This document shows, in pieces, positions 26,227 to 34,625 of a stretch of 52,912 nt of DNA. Location: positions 1 to 52,912 of the forward strand of contig CADBXO010000020.1 in NCBI GenBank assembly GCA_902798685.1, given 5' to 3'. The position numbers and the translations under genes were made by a program. The stretch comes from an uncultured Bacteroidales bacterium (GTDB lineage: Bacteria > Bacteroidota > Bacteroidia > Bacteroidales > Bacteroidaceae). Position 1 is the stretch's first letter. Every line of letters begins with the position of its first letter. The notes beneath the pieces were generated by a model. The model was not told the origin of the DNA. It was given only the letters and a program-made list of their open reading frames with translations, and searched no databases.

Positions 26227-26548
26227 AATTCTTATTTTTTTTGTTTTTGTTTCTTGTTTCGTTGTGAACCCCGTTTCTTGTCGGTGTTCGTAGTTAAGAG
26301 TCAAAAAGTGGGAGGAAGTTAAGTGAGAAGTTAAATATTTATCCTTCGTTAACATAATGCTTAACAAATAGCCAATTCTGAAAACATAGTTAACATAAAG
26401 AAAATCAGCGACAAACGTAATTTGTCGCTGATTTCTCCTATTAATATTAACTTGTTATTTTATGAACTCTGCTTTGTGCGGGCATCGGGCCGTTTTTCCC
26501 GGCGCTCACATATAATAGTCCATAAACGGGCTAAGGTTAAATATTAAA
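26227..26548. other. 322-bp intergenic region
   Basis: This stretch holds the AT-rich upstream region of the small secreted protein gene (several TTAAC/GTTAA copies between about 26330 and 26395) and the hairpin at 26402-26434. No convincing gene or clear TAnnTTTG element was found in it. Confidence 0.5.
26402..26434. terminator. Perfect 14-bp hairpin downstream of the GH10-like gene
   Basis: Arms AAATCAGCGACAAA and TTTGTCGCTGATTT enclose the loop CGTAA. On the minus strand the hairpin is followed by TTCTTTATG, suggesting it ends the aminotransferase/GH10-like operon. Confidence 0.65.
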
Positions 26549-28039
26549 TCAAAGATTTACCTTGCATTTGGCAGGGGCCGATTCGCGCTGCAGGCGGTTG
26601 AGTGCAGTTACCACATATATATAATGTGTGGAGCCGTCGCGGTAGGGAAGGTTGATGAATGAGCGACGGGTAATTGCTACTATGTTGCGCGGATCATCAA
26701 GATCGATGTCCTGATCTTTCTCAAAACGGTAGACTACGTACTGTATGGCTTTGTCGAGTTCCTTGCGGGCCTTGGGTGCGGTCCAGAACAGTACGGGACC
26801 ATCACTGGTCTCAACTGGCATGAGCTTGCGGACCTTGCCCGGAGTGTTCTTGGGCATATAGTCGGCAACGGGCTGCAGTGCGGGAGTGGAGTAGTACTCC
26901 TTGGCCAGTACGGTGCGGTAATCATCGGGATTGTCAACCACTGATTTGGCGGGCCAGAAGCAGTTACCCTGCAAACCTCCCAGGATGCGCTCCAGGTTGA
27001 GCTTGTGGCGCTGCTGGTTGCTCTCGGGATGACCCGGGTCCTTATCGGTAAGGGTACGCTCTACATCCTGACCCAGATACATCAGGCAGCCGCCGGCGTG
27101 GCTTGACCACCACTGGGCAAGGATTGCATAGTCTGCTGCCTTATAACCGGTGTTCCAGTATGTCTGCGGGATGCAGTAGTCCATCCAGCCTTTCTCGATC
27201 CAGTAGAGTACATCGGCATAAAGGCCGCTGTAGTTCTCAAGTCCGGTGGTCTCACTGCCATCGGGGTACTGGGCTGATTTGTTGCGGTAGATACCGAAGG
27301 GTGATATTCCGAACTTAACCCATGGTTTGAGATCCTTTACGGTATTGTAAAGCTGCTCAACGAACAGGTTTACGTTGTCGCGGCGCCAGTCATCCTTGTT
27401 CTTGAATCCGCGCGGATCCTTCTTGAATGAGGCGTCATCGGCAAACTTAAGATTGCCGTCAGGATAGGGATAGAAATAGTCGTCTATGTGGAAGCCGTCT
27501 ATGTCGTAGCGGGTAACGATATCGGCGGCAACCTGGCAGATGTAGTCGCGGTTCTCCTGAAGTGCGGGGTCAAACAGTGCCAGGTCTCCGAACTTTATTA
27601 TGCGCTCGGGGTGGACCTTCATCTGGTGAGTGGGTGCAAACTCTGTGGTGGGTTTGGTCTTGGCGCGGAAGGGGTTTATCCATGCGTGCAGTTCCATGCA
27701 GCGCTTGTGGCACTCGTCAATCATGAACTGCAGCGGGTCCCAGTCCTCATCGGGGGCCTCGCCCTGGAATCCGGTCAGATAGGCGCTCCAGGGCTCCAAC
27801 TCTGACTTGTAAAGGGCATCGGCCTCAACTCTTACCTGGAACAGGATGGCGTTGATTCCGCATGATTCAAGTGAATCCAGCTGGCGGCTGAGCTCGGCCT
27901 TGAGCTCAGCTGTGGGAATACCCTCGAACTGATGGTTTACGGCCTGAATCCACGCTCCGCGGAACTCACGCTTGGGCGCCGCAGCGAATGTGAACGCTAC
28001 GGTAACGAGGGCGAGCAGCAGGGTGGCTAGGCGCTTCAT
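26549..28039 (-). CDS. Glycosyl hydrolase-like 10 (GHL10/YngK-type) secreted protein
   Basis: This 496-residue exported hydrolase has a signal peptide (about 1-20, ending AFTFAAA) and a TIM-barrel catalytic domain (about 24-345). Typical GHL10 features are REFRGAWIQAVNHQF, CGINAILFQVRVEADALY, ELHAWINPFRAK, GFHIDDYFYPYP (acidic residues at a strand end) and KFGISPFGIYRN. The C-terminal roughly 100 residues form a beta-rich, possibly fibronectin-like module (TSDGPVLFWTAP onwards). The family includes peptidoglycan-active glycosidases, but the substrate here is unknown. Its ATG overlaps the aminotransferase stop by one base (TAATG), so the two are translationally coupled. Confidence 0.88.
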   Translation of the reverse strand: MKRLATLLLALVTVAFTFAAAPKREFRGAWIQAVNHQFEGIPTAELKAELSRQLDSLESCGINAILFQVRVEADALYKSELEPWSAYLTGFQGEAPDEDWDPLQFMIDECHKRCMELHAWINPFRAKTKPTTEFAPTHQMKVHPERIIKFGDLALFDPALQENRDYICQVAADIVTRYDIDGFHIDDYFYPYPDGNLKFADDASFKKDPRGFKNKDDWRRDNVNLFVEQLYNTVKDLKPWVKFGISPFGIYRNKSAQYPDGSETTGLENYSGLYADVLYWIEKGWMDYCIPQTYWNTGYKAADYAILAQWWSSHAGGCLMYLGQDVERTLTDKDPGHPESNQQRHKLNLERILGGLQGNCFWPAKSVVDNPDDYRTVLAKEYYSTPALQPVADYMPKNTPGKVRKLMPVETSDGPVLFWTAPKARKELDKAIQYVVYRFEKDQDIDLDDPRNIVAITRRSFINLPYRDGSTHYIYVVTALNRLQRESAPAKCKVNL

Positions 28040-29238
28040 TATTTCTTGGGCAGACTGTTGTATTCCTGGAGTGCCTCAGCCAGAAGCTTGAGAGCCTCCT
28101 TAAGATCCTCAACGTTAAGCACGTATGCCAGACGAACCTGATCATGTCCGTACTGCGGATCTGAGTAGAAACCGGTTCCGGGGGCCATCATGATGGTCTT
28201 GCCGTCGCGACGGAAATCAGTCAGACACCATTTGCAGAACTTCTCGCAGTCATCGATGGGCAGCTTGGCTGTGGTATAGAAAGCACCCATGGGGATGGGT
28301 GAGTAAACTCCCGGTATCTTGTTCAGGCCGTCAATCAGGAACTTACGTCGGGTAATGAACTCCTCATAAGTGTTGTTCATATACTCACGCGGGGCCGATA
28401 TGGATGCCTCGGCTATAACCTGGCCGATGAGCGGCGGGCAGAGACGAGCCTGGCAGAACTTCATCACGGCGTTGCGTACCTCCTGGTTCTTGGTGGCGAT
28501 GGCGCCTATGCGGATACCGCACTCTGAGTAACGCTTTGAAACGGAGTCAATCAGAATGACGTGGTCCTCAATACCCTCCAGGTGGCAGGCTGAGATATAA
28601 GGTGAGCCTGTGTAGATGAACTCGCGGTAAACCTCATCGGAGAAGAGATACAGGTCATACTTCTTGACCAGATCACGCAGCTGCAGCATCTCCTTGCGGG
28701 TGTACAGGTAACCGGTGGGGTTGTTGGGGTTGCAGATAAGGATACCCTTGGTGCGCTCGGTGATGAGCTCCTCGAACTTTTCGACCGGGGGCAGAGCGAA
28801 TCCGTCCTCGATGGTTGATACGATGGGCTTGATTACGGCGCCGGCTGATACTGCGAATGCCATGTAGTTGGCGTAGGCAGGCTCCGGAACTATAATCTCA
28901 TCACCAGGGTTAAGGCAGGTCATAAACGCAAACAGAACCGCCTCAGATCCTCCGTTGGTAACGATGATGTCATCGGGTTCAAACTTGATCTGGTACTGCT
29001 CGTAATAGTCGCACAGTTTCTTGCGCAGGCTCAGGAATCCCTGTGAGGGGGTGTACTCCAGCACCTTGCGGTCAATCTTCTTAAGCGCGTCAAGACCAAT
29101 CTGCGGTGACGGCAGGTCGGGCTGACCGATGTTAAGATGATAGACTTTGACGCCTTCGGCCTCAATTTTCTGTGCTATGCCTGACAGTTTGCGGATAGGC
29201 GAACTGGGCATGATTTCAGCGCGGTTGGAGATTTTCAT
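28039..29238 (-). CDS. PLP-dependent aminotransferase, class I/II (aspartate aminotransferase-like)
   Basis: This 399-residue fold-type I aminotransferase has the substrate segment NIGQPDLPSP, the cofactor loop TNGGSEAVLFA, the NPNNPTGY motif, the SDEVYREF Asp contacting the pyridine nitrogen, the Schiff-base lysine in DSVSKRYSECGIRIG, and a late VRLAYVLN with the carboxylate-binding Arg. It transfers amino groups between an amino acid and a 2-oxo acid; aspartate or a related amino acid is likely but not proven. ATG 29238 is chosen because the longer frame lacks domain homology and the -7 element lies at 29275-29282. It leads the operon with the GH10-like gene. Confidence 0.93.
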   Translation of the reverse strand: MKISNRAEIMPSSPIRKLSGIAQKIEAEGVKVYHLNIGQPDLPSPQIGLDALKKIDRKVLEYTPSQGFLSLRKKLCDYYEQYQIKFEPDDIIVTNGGSEAVLFAFMTCLNPGDEIIVPEPAYANYMAFAVSAGAVIKPIVSTIEDGFALPPVEKFEELITERTKGILICNPNNPTGYLYTRKEMLQLRDLVKKYDLYLFSDEVYREFIYTGSPYISACHLEGIEDHVILIDSVSKRYSECGIRIGAIATKNQEVRNAVMKFCQARLCPPLIGQVIAEASISAPREYMNNTYEEFITRRKFLIDGLNKIPGVYSPIPMGAFYTTAKLPIDDCEKFCKWCLTDFRRDGKTIMMAPGTGFYSDPQYGHDQVRLAYVLNVEDLKEALKLLAEALQEYNSLPKK

Positions 29239-29274
29239 TTCAATAAAAAAGTTCTGTTTGCATGTTTTGAAATG

Positions 29275-29282
29275 CAAAAATA
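29275..29282 (-). promoter_or_regulatory. -7 element (TATTTTTG) of the aminotransferase operon
   Basis: A perfect TAnnTTTG lies 36 nt upstream of ATG 29238. It follows directly on the tail of the terminator of the upstream GH43-like gene. Confidence 0.6.
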
Positions 29283-29285
29283 CAA

Positions 29286-29314
29286 CAAACCGCGGGCTTA
29301 ACACCCACGGTTTG
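29286..29314 (-). terminator. Terminator downstream of the GH43-like lipoprotein gene
   Basis: Arms CAAACCG (29286-29292) and CGGTTTG (29308-29314) extend inward with CGGG/CCCA. On the minus strand the tail reads TTGTATTTTTG, which doubles as the next promoter's -7 element. Confidence 0.6.
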
Positions 29315-29340
29315 CATAATATTTTATTATAAGAGGTATA

Positions 29341-30582
29341 TTAATGTATTCTTTTACCCAGTTTCAGGTTGTCGCCTGATGCGTCAACAGTCCAGATCTC
29401 GGGCTTGCGGCCTGTACCGCCGTCGTGGTGAACTGAGTAGAGCAGCTGGCCCTCGAAGGTCTTGAATATCATGCCGTGACCAGAGTTGTCACCCTTGAAT
29501 GAGGTCTCTTCCTGAATCCACGGACCCTTGATGCTGCCGCTCTCTGACCATGCAATACCGTTGGCATAGCGGTTCTCACCCCAGCTTGACCAGAGCATAC
29601 CCAGACGGCCGGTCTCGGTGCGGAACATCTGAGGACCATCGGTTACCCAACCCGGCATCTTCATGCCGAATGTAGCTTCGCCGATTGAGTTCATCTCCTT
29701 TGACCATGCAGCCTCCGATGCGCGGAAGATGGTGGTAGGCTCGGCCAGACGGTGAGTCAGATCCTTTGACAGAGGCATGTAAGCCATTGTTCCGTCGATG
29801 AGCTGTGTCCACTCGTGTACGAATACCATATAAATAGTGTCATTCTCCTCATAAAGAGTTCCGTCGATGATATCCCATGTTGTGGGGCCAAGGCAGAAGA
29901 GTGAATCCTTTACCAGAGGCAGATAGGGACCGTCAACCTTGTCTGATACCAACAGCTGAGTCTGGTTCAGAGGTACGTTGTAACGGCGCGGAACCTGCTC
30001 GATGCATACGTTGTGGTTGTTCCATGTTCCTGCATAGTAGAACTTGTCACCGAACTTATGGATCTCGGCAGCAGCTACGAAGTTGCCCTGCATCCATGTG
30101 CCTGACAGGTCGATTACGTTGTAGGGACCGGTCCACATCTCAAGGTCAGTGCTCTTGTAGAGAGAACCGCCGGTACCGGTCAGCCAGTATGTCTTGGTCT
30201 CGGGATCGGGATAGATGAACGGGTCACTCATGGAGAGCTCCTTAAGTGATACTGTGCGAACCTGCGGAGCGGGACGCTGACCGGCGGGACGCTGCATGTT
30301 CATAGGCGGACGCTGTGCCTGTCCCTGTCCCTGCGGACGCGGACGCATGGCGGGCATCATACCTCCAAAGTTGCGCTGTCCGGGAGTGGCCGTCGGGGCC
30401 TGCTCGCCGCGCGGAACGCTTATTATTACATTGTCTCTGTTGCAGCTGGCCTGGCAGTTATCGCAGCAGGTGCAGCCGTCTTTACACTGGCACTCTTCTG
30501 AGCAGCAGTCGTTCTTGCTTTTGCACGAAACGGTCAGCAGAGCGCAGACCGCTAAAGTCATAAAAAGACGGATTGTTTTCAT
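29341..30582 (-). CDS. GH43-like five-bladed-propeller lipoprotein with Cys-rich N-terminus
   Basis: This 413-residue lipoprotein has the signal MKTIRLFMTLAVCALLTVSC. Directly after the lipidated Cys comes a segment of about 25 residues with nine more cysteines (CC, C, C, C, CC, C, C), then a P/Q/R-rich linker (about 70-105). A GH43-type beta-propeller follows: MSDPFIYPDPETKTYWLTGTGG with the catalytic-base Asp, WDIIDGTLYEENDTIYMVFVHEW, and DGPQMFRTETGRLGMLWSSWG and GHGMIFKTFEGQLLYSVHH near the end. GH43 enzymes act on arabinan, xylan or related side chains at the cell surface. ATG 30582 is chosen because it gives the signal peptide and sits behind a -7 element. It is divergent from a carbohydrate esterase gene. 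Confidence 0.88.
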   Translation of the reverse strand: MKTIRLFMTLAVCALLTVSCKSKNDCCSEECQCKDGCTCCDNCQASCNRDNVIISVPRGEQAPTATPGQRNFGGMMPAMRPRPQGQGQAQRPPMNMQRPAGQRPAPQVRTVSLKELSMSDPFIYPDPETKTYWLTGTGGSLYKSTDLEMWTGPYNVIDLSGTWMQGNFVAAAEIHKFGDKFYYAGTWNNHNVCIEQVPRRYNVPLNQTQLLVSDKVDGPYLPLVKDSLFCLGPTTWDIIDGTLYEENDTIYMVFVHEWTQLIDGTMAYMPLSKDLTHRLAEPTTIFRASEAAWSKEMNSIGEATFGMKMPGWVTDGPQMFRTETGRLGMLWSSWGENRYANGIAWSESGSIKGPWIQEETSFKGDNSGHGMIFKTFEGQLLYSVHHDGGTGRKPEIWTVDASGDNLKLGKRIH

Positions 30583-30622
30583 ATTACATTTATTGGTTTG
30601 AAGTATAATAACTAACGGAGAG

Positions 30623-30630
30623 CAAATGTA
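30623..30630 (-). promoter_or_regulatory. -7 element (TACATTTG) of the GH43-like gene
   Basis: A perfect TAnnTTTG lies about 40 nt upstream of ATG 30582. It is paired back to back with the esterase promoter 14 bp away. Confidence 0.6.
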
Positions 30631-30643
30631 ACGAAAAAGGGTG

Positions 30644-30651
30644 TATTTTTG
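30644..30651 (+). promoter_or_regulatory. -7 element (TATTTTTG) of the SGNH esterase gene
   Basis: A perfect TAnnTTTG lies 35 nt before ATG 30687. The two polysaccharide-related genes flanking this spot could be co-regulated from the shared region. Confidence 0.6.
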
Positions 30652-30686
30652 CAAGAGAATTATTGAATTACATTAAAACCTTTTAT

Positions 30687-31553
30687 ATGCTTAAGAAATT
30701 ATTCATTGCAGTTGCATTGGTTGCAACAGTTGCCTGTGGTTCCCAGAACGGAACCAAGACAACCCAGAAGCCGGACAAGAACTTCTACATCTATCTGGCG
30801 TTCGGTCAGTCCAACATGGAGGGTAATGCCCGTATCCAGGATCAGGACCGCGAGGGTATCAGTGACCGCTGGCAGATGATGGCAGCTGTCGATTTCCCCA
30901 AGATGGAACGTAAGATGTATGAATGGTACACCGCTGTTCCGCCTTTGTGCCGTGAGTCAAACGGTCTTACTCCGGTTGATTACTTTGGCCGTACAATGGT
31001 TGAGAATCTGCCCGAGAAGGTACGCGTAGGTGTTATCTGCGTGGCTGTAGGAGGCTGCAAGATTGAGGCTTTCATGAAGGATCGCGCTCAGGAGTATGGT
31101 GACAATGCCGCCGCCTGGATGAAGAACTGGATTGCTCCTTATGACAACAACTGCTACCAGCGTCTCCTGGATTGCGCCAAGGAGGCTCAGAAGGTGGGCG
31201 TCATCAAGGGATTCCTGATGCATCAGGGCGAGTCAAACATAGACGAGGAGGATTGGCCCGAGAAGGTTAAGTATGTATATGAGACTCTGATTGAGGATCT
31301 GAACCTTGATCCCAAGAAGACTCCGCTGCTTGCCGGTGAGGTTGTAAATGCCGATGTTCAGGGCCGAAGCGCCTCAATGAATGAGATCATCGCCAAGTTG
31401 CCCGATGTCCTGCCGAACTCATATGTTATATCATCGGCCGGAGCTACAACAGGCTTCGATCACCTGCATTTTGACGCTGAAGGCTACCGCGAAATGGGTC
31501 GCCGTTACGCGTATAAGACGCTTGAACTTATGGGTATAACCCCTAAGAAATAA
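30687..31553 (+). CDS. SGNH-type sialate O-acetylesterase/carbohydrate esterase lipoprotein
   Basis: This 288-residue lipoprotein has the signal MLKKLFIAVALVATVACG. Its SGNH-hydrolase domain matches the SASA/CE6 group: the nucleophile block is YLAFGQSNMEGNA (Ser in GQSN), then VAVGGCKIEAF, the MHQGESNIDEE block and the late FDHLHFDAEGYREMG block supplying Asp and His. It should remove acetyl esters from plant or host glycans at the cell surface or in the periplasm. ATG 30687 is chosen because the upstream ATG (30663) would bury the signal peptide. The divergent GH43-like lipoprotein suggests shared work on acetylated polysaccharide. Confidence 0.88.
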   Translation: MLKKLFIAVALVATVACGSQNGTKTTQKPDKNFYIYLAFGQSNMEGNARIQDQDREGISDRWQMMAAVDFPKMERKMYEWYTAVPPLCRESNGLTPVDYFGRTMVENLPEKVRVGVICVAVGGCKIEAFMKDRAQEYGDNAAAWMKNWIAPYDNNCYQRLLDCAKEAQKVGVIKGFLMHQGESNIDEEDWPEKVKYVYETLIEDLNLDPKKTPLLAGEVVNADVQGRSASMNEIIAKLPDVLPNSYVISSAGATTGFDHLHFDAEGYREMGRRYAYKTLELMGITPKK

Positions 31554-31618
31554 GAACAGGAGGGTCTAAAACCTTTTAACTGCCTAAAAACCAATCAATT
31601 AATGCTTGTAGAAACGGT

Positions 31619-31626
31619 TAACTTTG
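31619..31626 (+). promoter_or_regulatory. Orphan -7 element (TAACTTTG)
   Basis: A perfect TAnnTTTG on the plus strand has no plus-strand gene downstream before the hairpin at about 31828-31857. Confidence 0.4.
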
Positions 31627-31721
31627 TTTTAGTTGCTTTTGAATATTTTAAGTAACAACGTATTGAAAAAGTACCGACCTTTGCGGTCGAAAACAAAGGA
31701 TAATTCTCATAAGCATTAATT

Positions 31722-31745
31722 GGTTAGTAATTAGGTTAGTAATTA
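31722..31745. repeat. Tandem 12-bp repeat, two copies
   Basis: GGTTAGTAATTA occurs twice head to tail, with a partial third copy (GGTT), immediately after the right arm of the inverted repeat. Confidence 0.7.
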
Positions 31746-31827
31746 GGTTCGGGCCCGAGAATTTGTGAAAATTGCAAGGCTCACTCCAAGGGGAAAAGGT
31801 CCCTGCGGAGGAAATTGAAAAAATTGA

Positions 31828-31857
31828 GTTCACGCGAGTGAATTCATTTTTTTTTGT
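31828..31857. terminator. Hairpin with T-run on both strands
   Basis: TTCAC and GTGAA close on the loop GCGA and are followed by ATTCA and nine T residues on the plus strand. On the minus strand the hairpin is followed by CTCAATTTTTTC. It can end the LytTR gene and any plus-strand transcript. Confidence 0.6.
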
Positions 31858-31859
31858 GC

Positions 31860-32675
31860 CTATTTTGAGAGCAGCGAAGCGATAGCGTCGCGGTAGGAGC
31901 GGCTGACGGGGATGGGGTTGATTCCCTCTTGGTCAAGGATGACGTAGAGGTTGTCGCGGTCGTTGTTGAAGAACTTGACCTTGGCGATGTTGATCAGGTA
32001 GGAGCGGTGGCATCGGGTTATATATCCCTCCAGGTCGTCCTCGATATTTTTGGCGGTGGTACGGATCATTGTGTTGTGTACCGTGCCGTCCTGCTCGTAG
32101 AAGATCTTCACGTAATTGTCCTCGGATACGGCATACAGGATATCCATGATGCGGAGCGAGAGCTTGATGTTTCCCTTGATGTCATGGATTGAAACTATAA
32201 GCGCTCCGTTGGGGCGTGAGGGGCTGCTGCCAGCCTGGATCTTGAGTCCGTGGGCATATCCGTACAGGTATGCTATAGTATAAGGTATAAGCAGTATCAG
32301 GAAGATGCACAACAGCGCCTTATGGAACAAATCCCAGAATGATACTCCGTCCTGTCTTACCAGCATTGTGATGGCCATGTATATCAATACCACTATCAGA
32401 ACCTCGGCAAGCGAGAACAGAGCCAGTCCGCCTCCGCCAACTCCGTATCGGCGGTTAAGATCCATAAGCAGCACCTTGCTCGAAAGCAGGAAAAGTACGG
32501 TGAAAGCGTACATCGTGATTGTGCCTATTAACTCGTAACTCTCCTTGACGCTGAACCAGAAAGTCGATGAAAACGGCGAATAAAGCTGCAGGAACAGGAT
32601 TGAGAACACGACAATGAACAACACCGTCATGAAGAGGAATCTCCGGGTAAACATGTAGTCGGGCAGTTTGTTCAT
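31860..32675 (-). CDS. LytTR-domain transcriptional regulator with transmembrane N-terminus
   Basis: This protein (271 residues from ATG 32675) has four hydrophobic helices in its N-terminal half (FLFMTVLFIVVFSILFLQLY; ELIGTITMYAFTVLFLL; LFSLAEVLIVVLIYMAITML; LLCIFLILLIPYTIAYLYGY). A C-terminal LytTR DNA-binding domain (about 170-270) follows: ILYAVSEDNYVKIFY, RTTAKNIEDDL, ITRCHRSYLINIAKVKFF and IPVSRSYRDAI. LytTR proteins bind short direct repeats upstream of target genes; the membrane part presumably senses a signal. An alternative start at 32720 would add 15 residues. The next gene is divergent and could be a target. Confidence 0.85.
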   Translation of the reverse strand: MNKLPDYMFTRRFLFMTVLFIVVFSILFLQLYSPFSSTFWFSVKESYELIGTITMYAFTVLFLLSSKVLLMDLNRRYGVGGGGLALFSLAEVLIVVLIYMAITMLVRQDGVSFWDLFHKALLCIFLILLIPYTIAYLYGYAHGLKIQAGSSPSRPNGALIVSIHDIKGNIKLSLRIMDILYAVSEDNYVKIFYEQDGTVHNTMIRTTAKNIEDDLEGYITRCHRSYLINIAKVKFFNNDRDNLYVILDQEGINPIPVSRSYRDAIASLLSK

Positions 32676-32840
32676 TTTTGCGTAACTTGTTTGTACTGCG
32701 AAGATAAGGTTTTTTGTCATATCACCCAAATCGGGTCGTGGGGTGAATTGCCGATGGGCAGAAAGGCGGCAATTCGCCACATCGTTGGTATCGGACATCC
32801 CTAAAACCTCTTTTTGTAATGTTCCAGGGGCATTTTGAGG

Positions 32841-32848
32841 TACCTTTG
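32841..32848 (+). promoter_or_regulatory. -7 element (TACCTTTG) of the acyl-CoA synthetase gene
   Basis: A perfect TAnnTTTG lies 23 nt before ATG 32872. A TTTG at 32813-32816 is slightly too far upstream to be an ideal -33. Confidence 0.6.
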
Positions 32849-32871
32849 CCGCCGAAAACAAAATTTTAATT

Positions 32872-34557
32872 ATGGCAAGACTGATTTACAGAACTCCTGA
32901 TTGTGACATGAACGCTACAAGCGTCATCAAAATGTATGAAGACAGTTTCCGCAGACACTGGGATTTTATCGCTTTGTCCGATTTCCGCGGAGAGAGAATA
33001 ACCTATGCCGAGCTGGCCAAGCGCGTGGCCCGCATGCATCTCCTGCTTGAGAACGCAGGTGTCAAGCCCGGTGATAAGGTTGCCCTTTGCGGTAAGAACT
33101 GCCTGGCATGGGGTGTCGCATTCTTTGGAGTATATACATACGGTGCAATTCCCGTACCTATTTTAAATGATTTCAAACCCGGTAACGTACACACTCTGGT
33201 CAACCACTCTGAGGCCAAGCTGCTGATGGTTGGTGACATCGTACTGACCGGTATGGTTCCCGAGGAGATGCCCGATATCCTGGGTATGTTCCTTATGAAC
33301 GATATGTCACTCAAGTTCAGCCGTTCAAAGGAGCTGGACAATGCAGTGGCAACCCTTGATGAGTGCTTCGATAAGAAGTATCCTAACGGATTCACCAAGG
33401 ACGATATCAAGTATCAGGCTGAGAAGGATACCAACGACCTGGCTGTCCTGAACTACACTTCAGGTACAACAGGTGATCCCAAGGGCGTTATGGTTCCTTA
33501 CCGCGCAATGCTTGTGAACCTCAAGTTCGCTTGCCGCGTACTGCCTCTTACCCACGGTGAGACAGTGGTTTCAATCCTGCCTATGGCTCATATGTTCGGC
33601 CTGGCATTCCAGCTCATGTTCGAGTTGCTCCTGGGCGCCAGCATCTGCTATCTGGGTAAGATGCCTTCACCCAAAATCCTGTTCGACGCATTCGCCGAGG
33701 AGAAACCCAAACTGATCATCACCGTTCCTCTGGTAATCGAGAAGGTTATCAAGCAGAAGATACAGCCGGTTATGGAGAAGCCTATGATGAAGATTCTTAT
33801 GGCTATCCCCGGAGTGAACCGCATAATCGGCGGCAAGATCCGCTCCAAGATCATCGGTGCATTCGGCGGCGAGATGGATTGCCTTATCGTTGGCGGTGCG
33901 GCTCTGAATGCCGATGTCGAGAAGATTCTGCGCAAGATACACTTCCCCTACACCGTAGGCTACGGAAGCACCGAGTGCGCACCTCTTATCTCTTACGTTG
34001 ACTGGGAGAAGTATAAGGCCGGTTCATGCGGTATCGCAGTTGACGGCTGCCCTGTTGAGGTATTCAGCGATGCTCCCGGCAATATCGGTGAGCTGCTGGT
34101 AAAGGGTGACAACGTGATGCTCGGCTACTATAAGAACCCCAACGCTACACGTGAGGTTATCGACCCCGAGGGCTGGTTCCATACCGGTGACCTTGGTACT
34201 ATCGACAAGCAGGGCTATATCTATATCAAGGGCCGCAAAAAGAATATGATTCTTGGTCCCTCAGGTCAGAACATCTACCCCGAGGAGATGGAGGATATGT
34301 ATATGAACCTGCCTTTGGTATCCGAGGTGCTGGTTGTAGAGCGCGACCGCAAACTTGTAGCTCTGGTATTCCCCGATTACGAGGCTGGCAAGGCTGCAGG
34401 TCTGAATCAGCAGCAGGTTCTTGCTCATCTGGAGGATGACCGCAAGAAGATAAACGAGATTCTTCCCGGATACTCACAGATATCTAAGCTGGAGATCCGC
34501 ACCGAGGAGTTCGAGAAGACCCCCAAGCGCAGCATCCGCCGCAACTTGTACAAGTAA
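32872..34557 (+). CDS. AMP-forming long-chain acyl-CoA synthetase-like enzyme
   Basis: This 561-residue ANL-superfamily enzyme adenylates a carboxylic (probably fatty) acid and forms its thioester with CoA. Motifs are the P-loop YTSGTTGDPKGVM (A3), VGYGSTECAPLISY (A5), GWFHTGDLGTIDKQGYIYI (A7/A8) and the hinge and catalytic region KGRKKNMILGPSGQNIYPEE, with the late Lys in EKTPKRSIRRNLYK. It is monocistronic, with a terminator just after the stop and the 83-bp repeat array beyond that. A fatty-acid substrate is likely from family resemblance but not proven. Confidence 0.92.
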   Translation: MARLIYRTPDCDMNATSVIKMYEDSFRRHWDFIALSDFRGERITYAELAKRVARMHLLLENAGVKPGDKVALCGKNCLAWGVAFFGVYTYGAIPVPILNDFKPGNVHTLVNHSEAKLLMVGDIVLTGMVPEEMPDILGMFLMNDMSLKFSRSKELDNAVATLDECFDKKYPNGFTKDDIKYQAEKDTNDLAVLNYTSGTTGDPKGVMVPYRAMLVNLKFACRVLPLTHGETVVSILPMAHMFGLAFQLMFELLLGASICYLGKMPSPKILFDAFAEEKPKLIITVPLVIEKVIKQKIQPVMEKPMMKILMAIPGVNRIIGGKIRSKIIGAFGGEMDCLIVGGAALNADVEKILRKIHFPYTVGYGSTECAPLISYVDWEKYKAGSCGIAVDGCPVEVFSDAPGNIGELLVKGDNVMLGYYKNPNATREVIDPEGWFHTGDLGTIDKQGYIYIKGRKKNMILGPSGQNIYPEEMEDMYMNLPLVSEVLVVERDRKLVALVFPDYEAGKAAGLNQQQVLAHLEDDRKKINEILPGYSQISKLEIRTEEFEKTPKRSIRRNLYK

Positions 34558-34582
34558 ACCACCAAAAACACATATATATCAG

Positions 34583-34615
34583 GAACGTCCGGTCACTCCG
34601 GGCGTTCTTTGTTTT
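34583..34615 (+). terminator. Terminator of the acyl-CoA synthetase gene
   Basis: A 10-bp stem (GAACGTCCGG at 34583-34592 and CCGGGCGTTC at 34598-34607, one wobble) with loop TCACT is followed by TTTGTTTT. Confidence 0.85.
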
Positions 34616-34625
34616 CGCCCGGTGG

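Larger units (their letters stand above)
31554..31859. other. 306-bp gene-less region with promoter-like and terminator-like signals
   Basis: There is no plausible coding sequence here. The stretch contains a perfect 12-bp inverted repeat (31596-31607 and 31711-31722), a consensus -7 element on the plus strand (31619-31626), a short GACC/GGTC hairpin near 31680, two tandem copies of GGTTAGTAATTA (31722-31745), the palindrome TCGGGCCCGA near 31749-31758, and a hairpin followed by a run of T (about 31828-31857). Together these are compatible with a small RNA of about 220 nt on the plus strand. Confidence 0.4.

Noticed and set aside
26227-26367. N-terminal extension of the small secreted protein
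   Set aside because: The extension would bury a clear signal peptide, and its composition is that of an untranslated leader.
31596-31722. Invertible promoter (inverton) flanked by the 12-bp inverted repeat
   Set aside because: The internal promoter would read into the 3' end of a gene on either side, so neither orientation would drive a gene; no recombinase gene is adjacent.
33667-33942. Antisense frames inside the acyl-CoA synthetase gene
   Set aside because: They are shadows of the strongly coding plus strand, overlap each other in two frames, and resemble no protein family.
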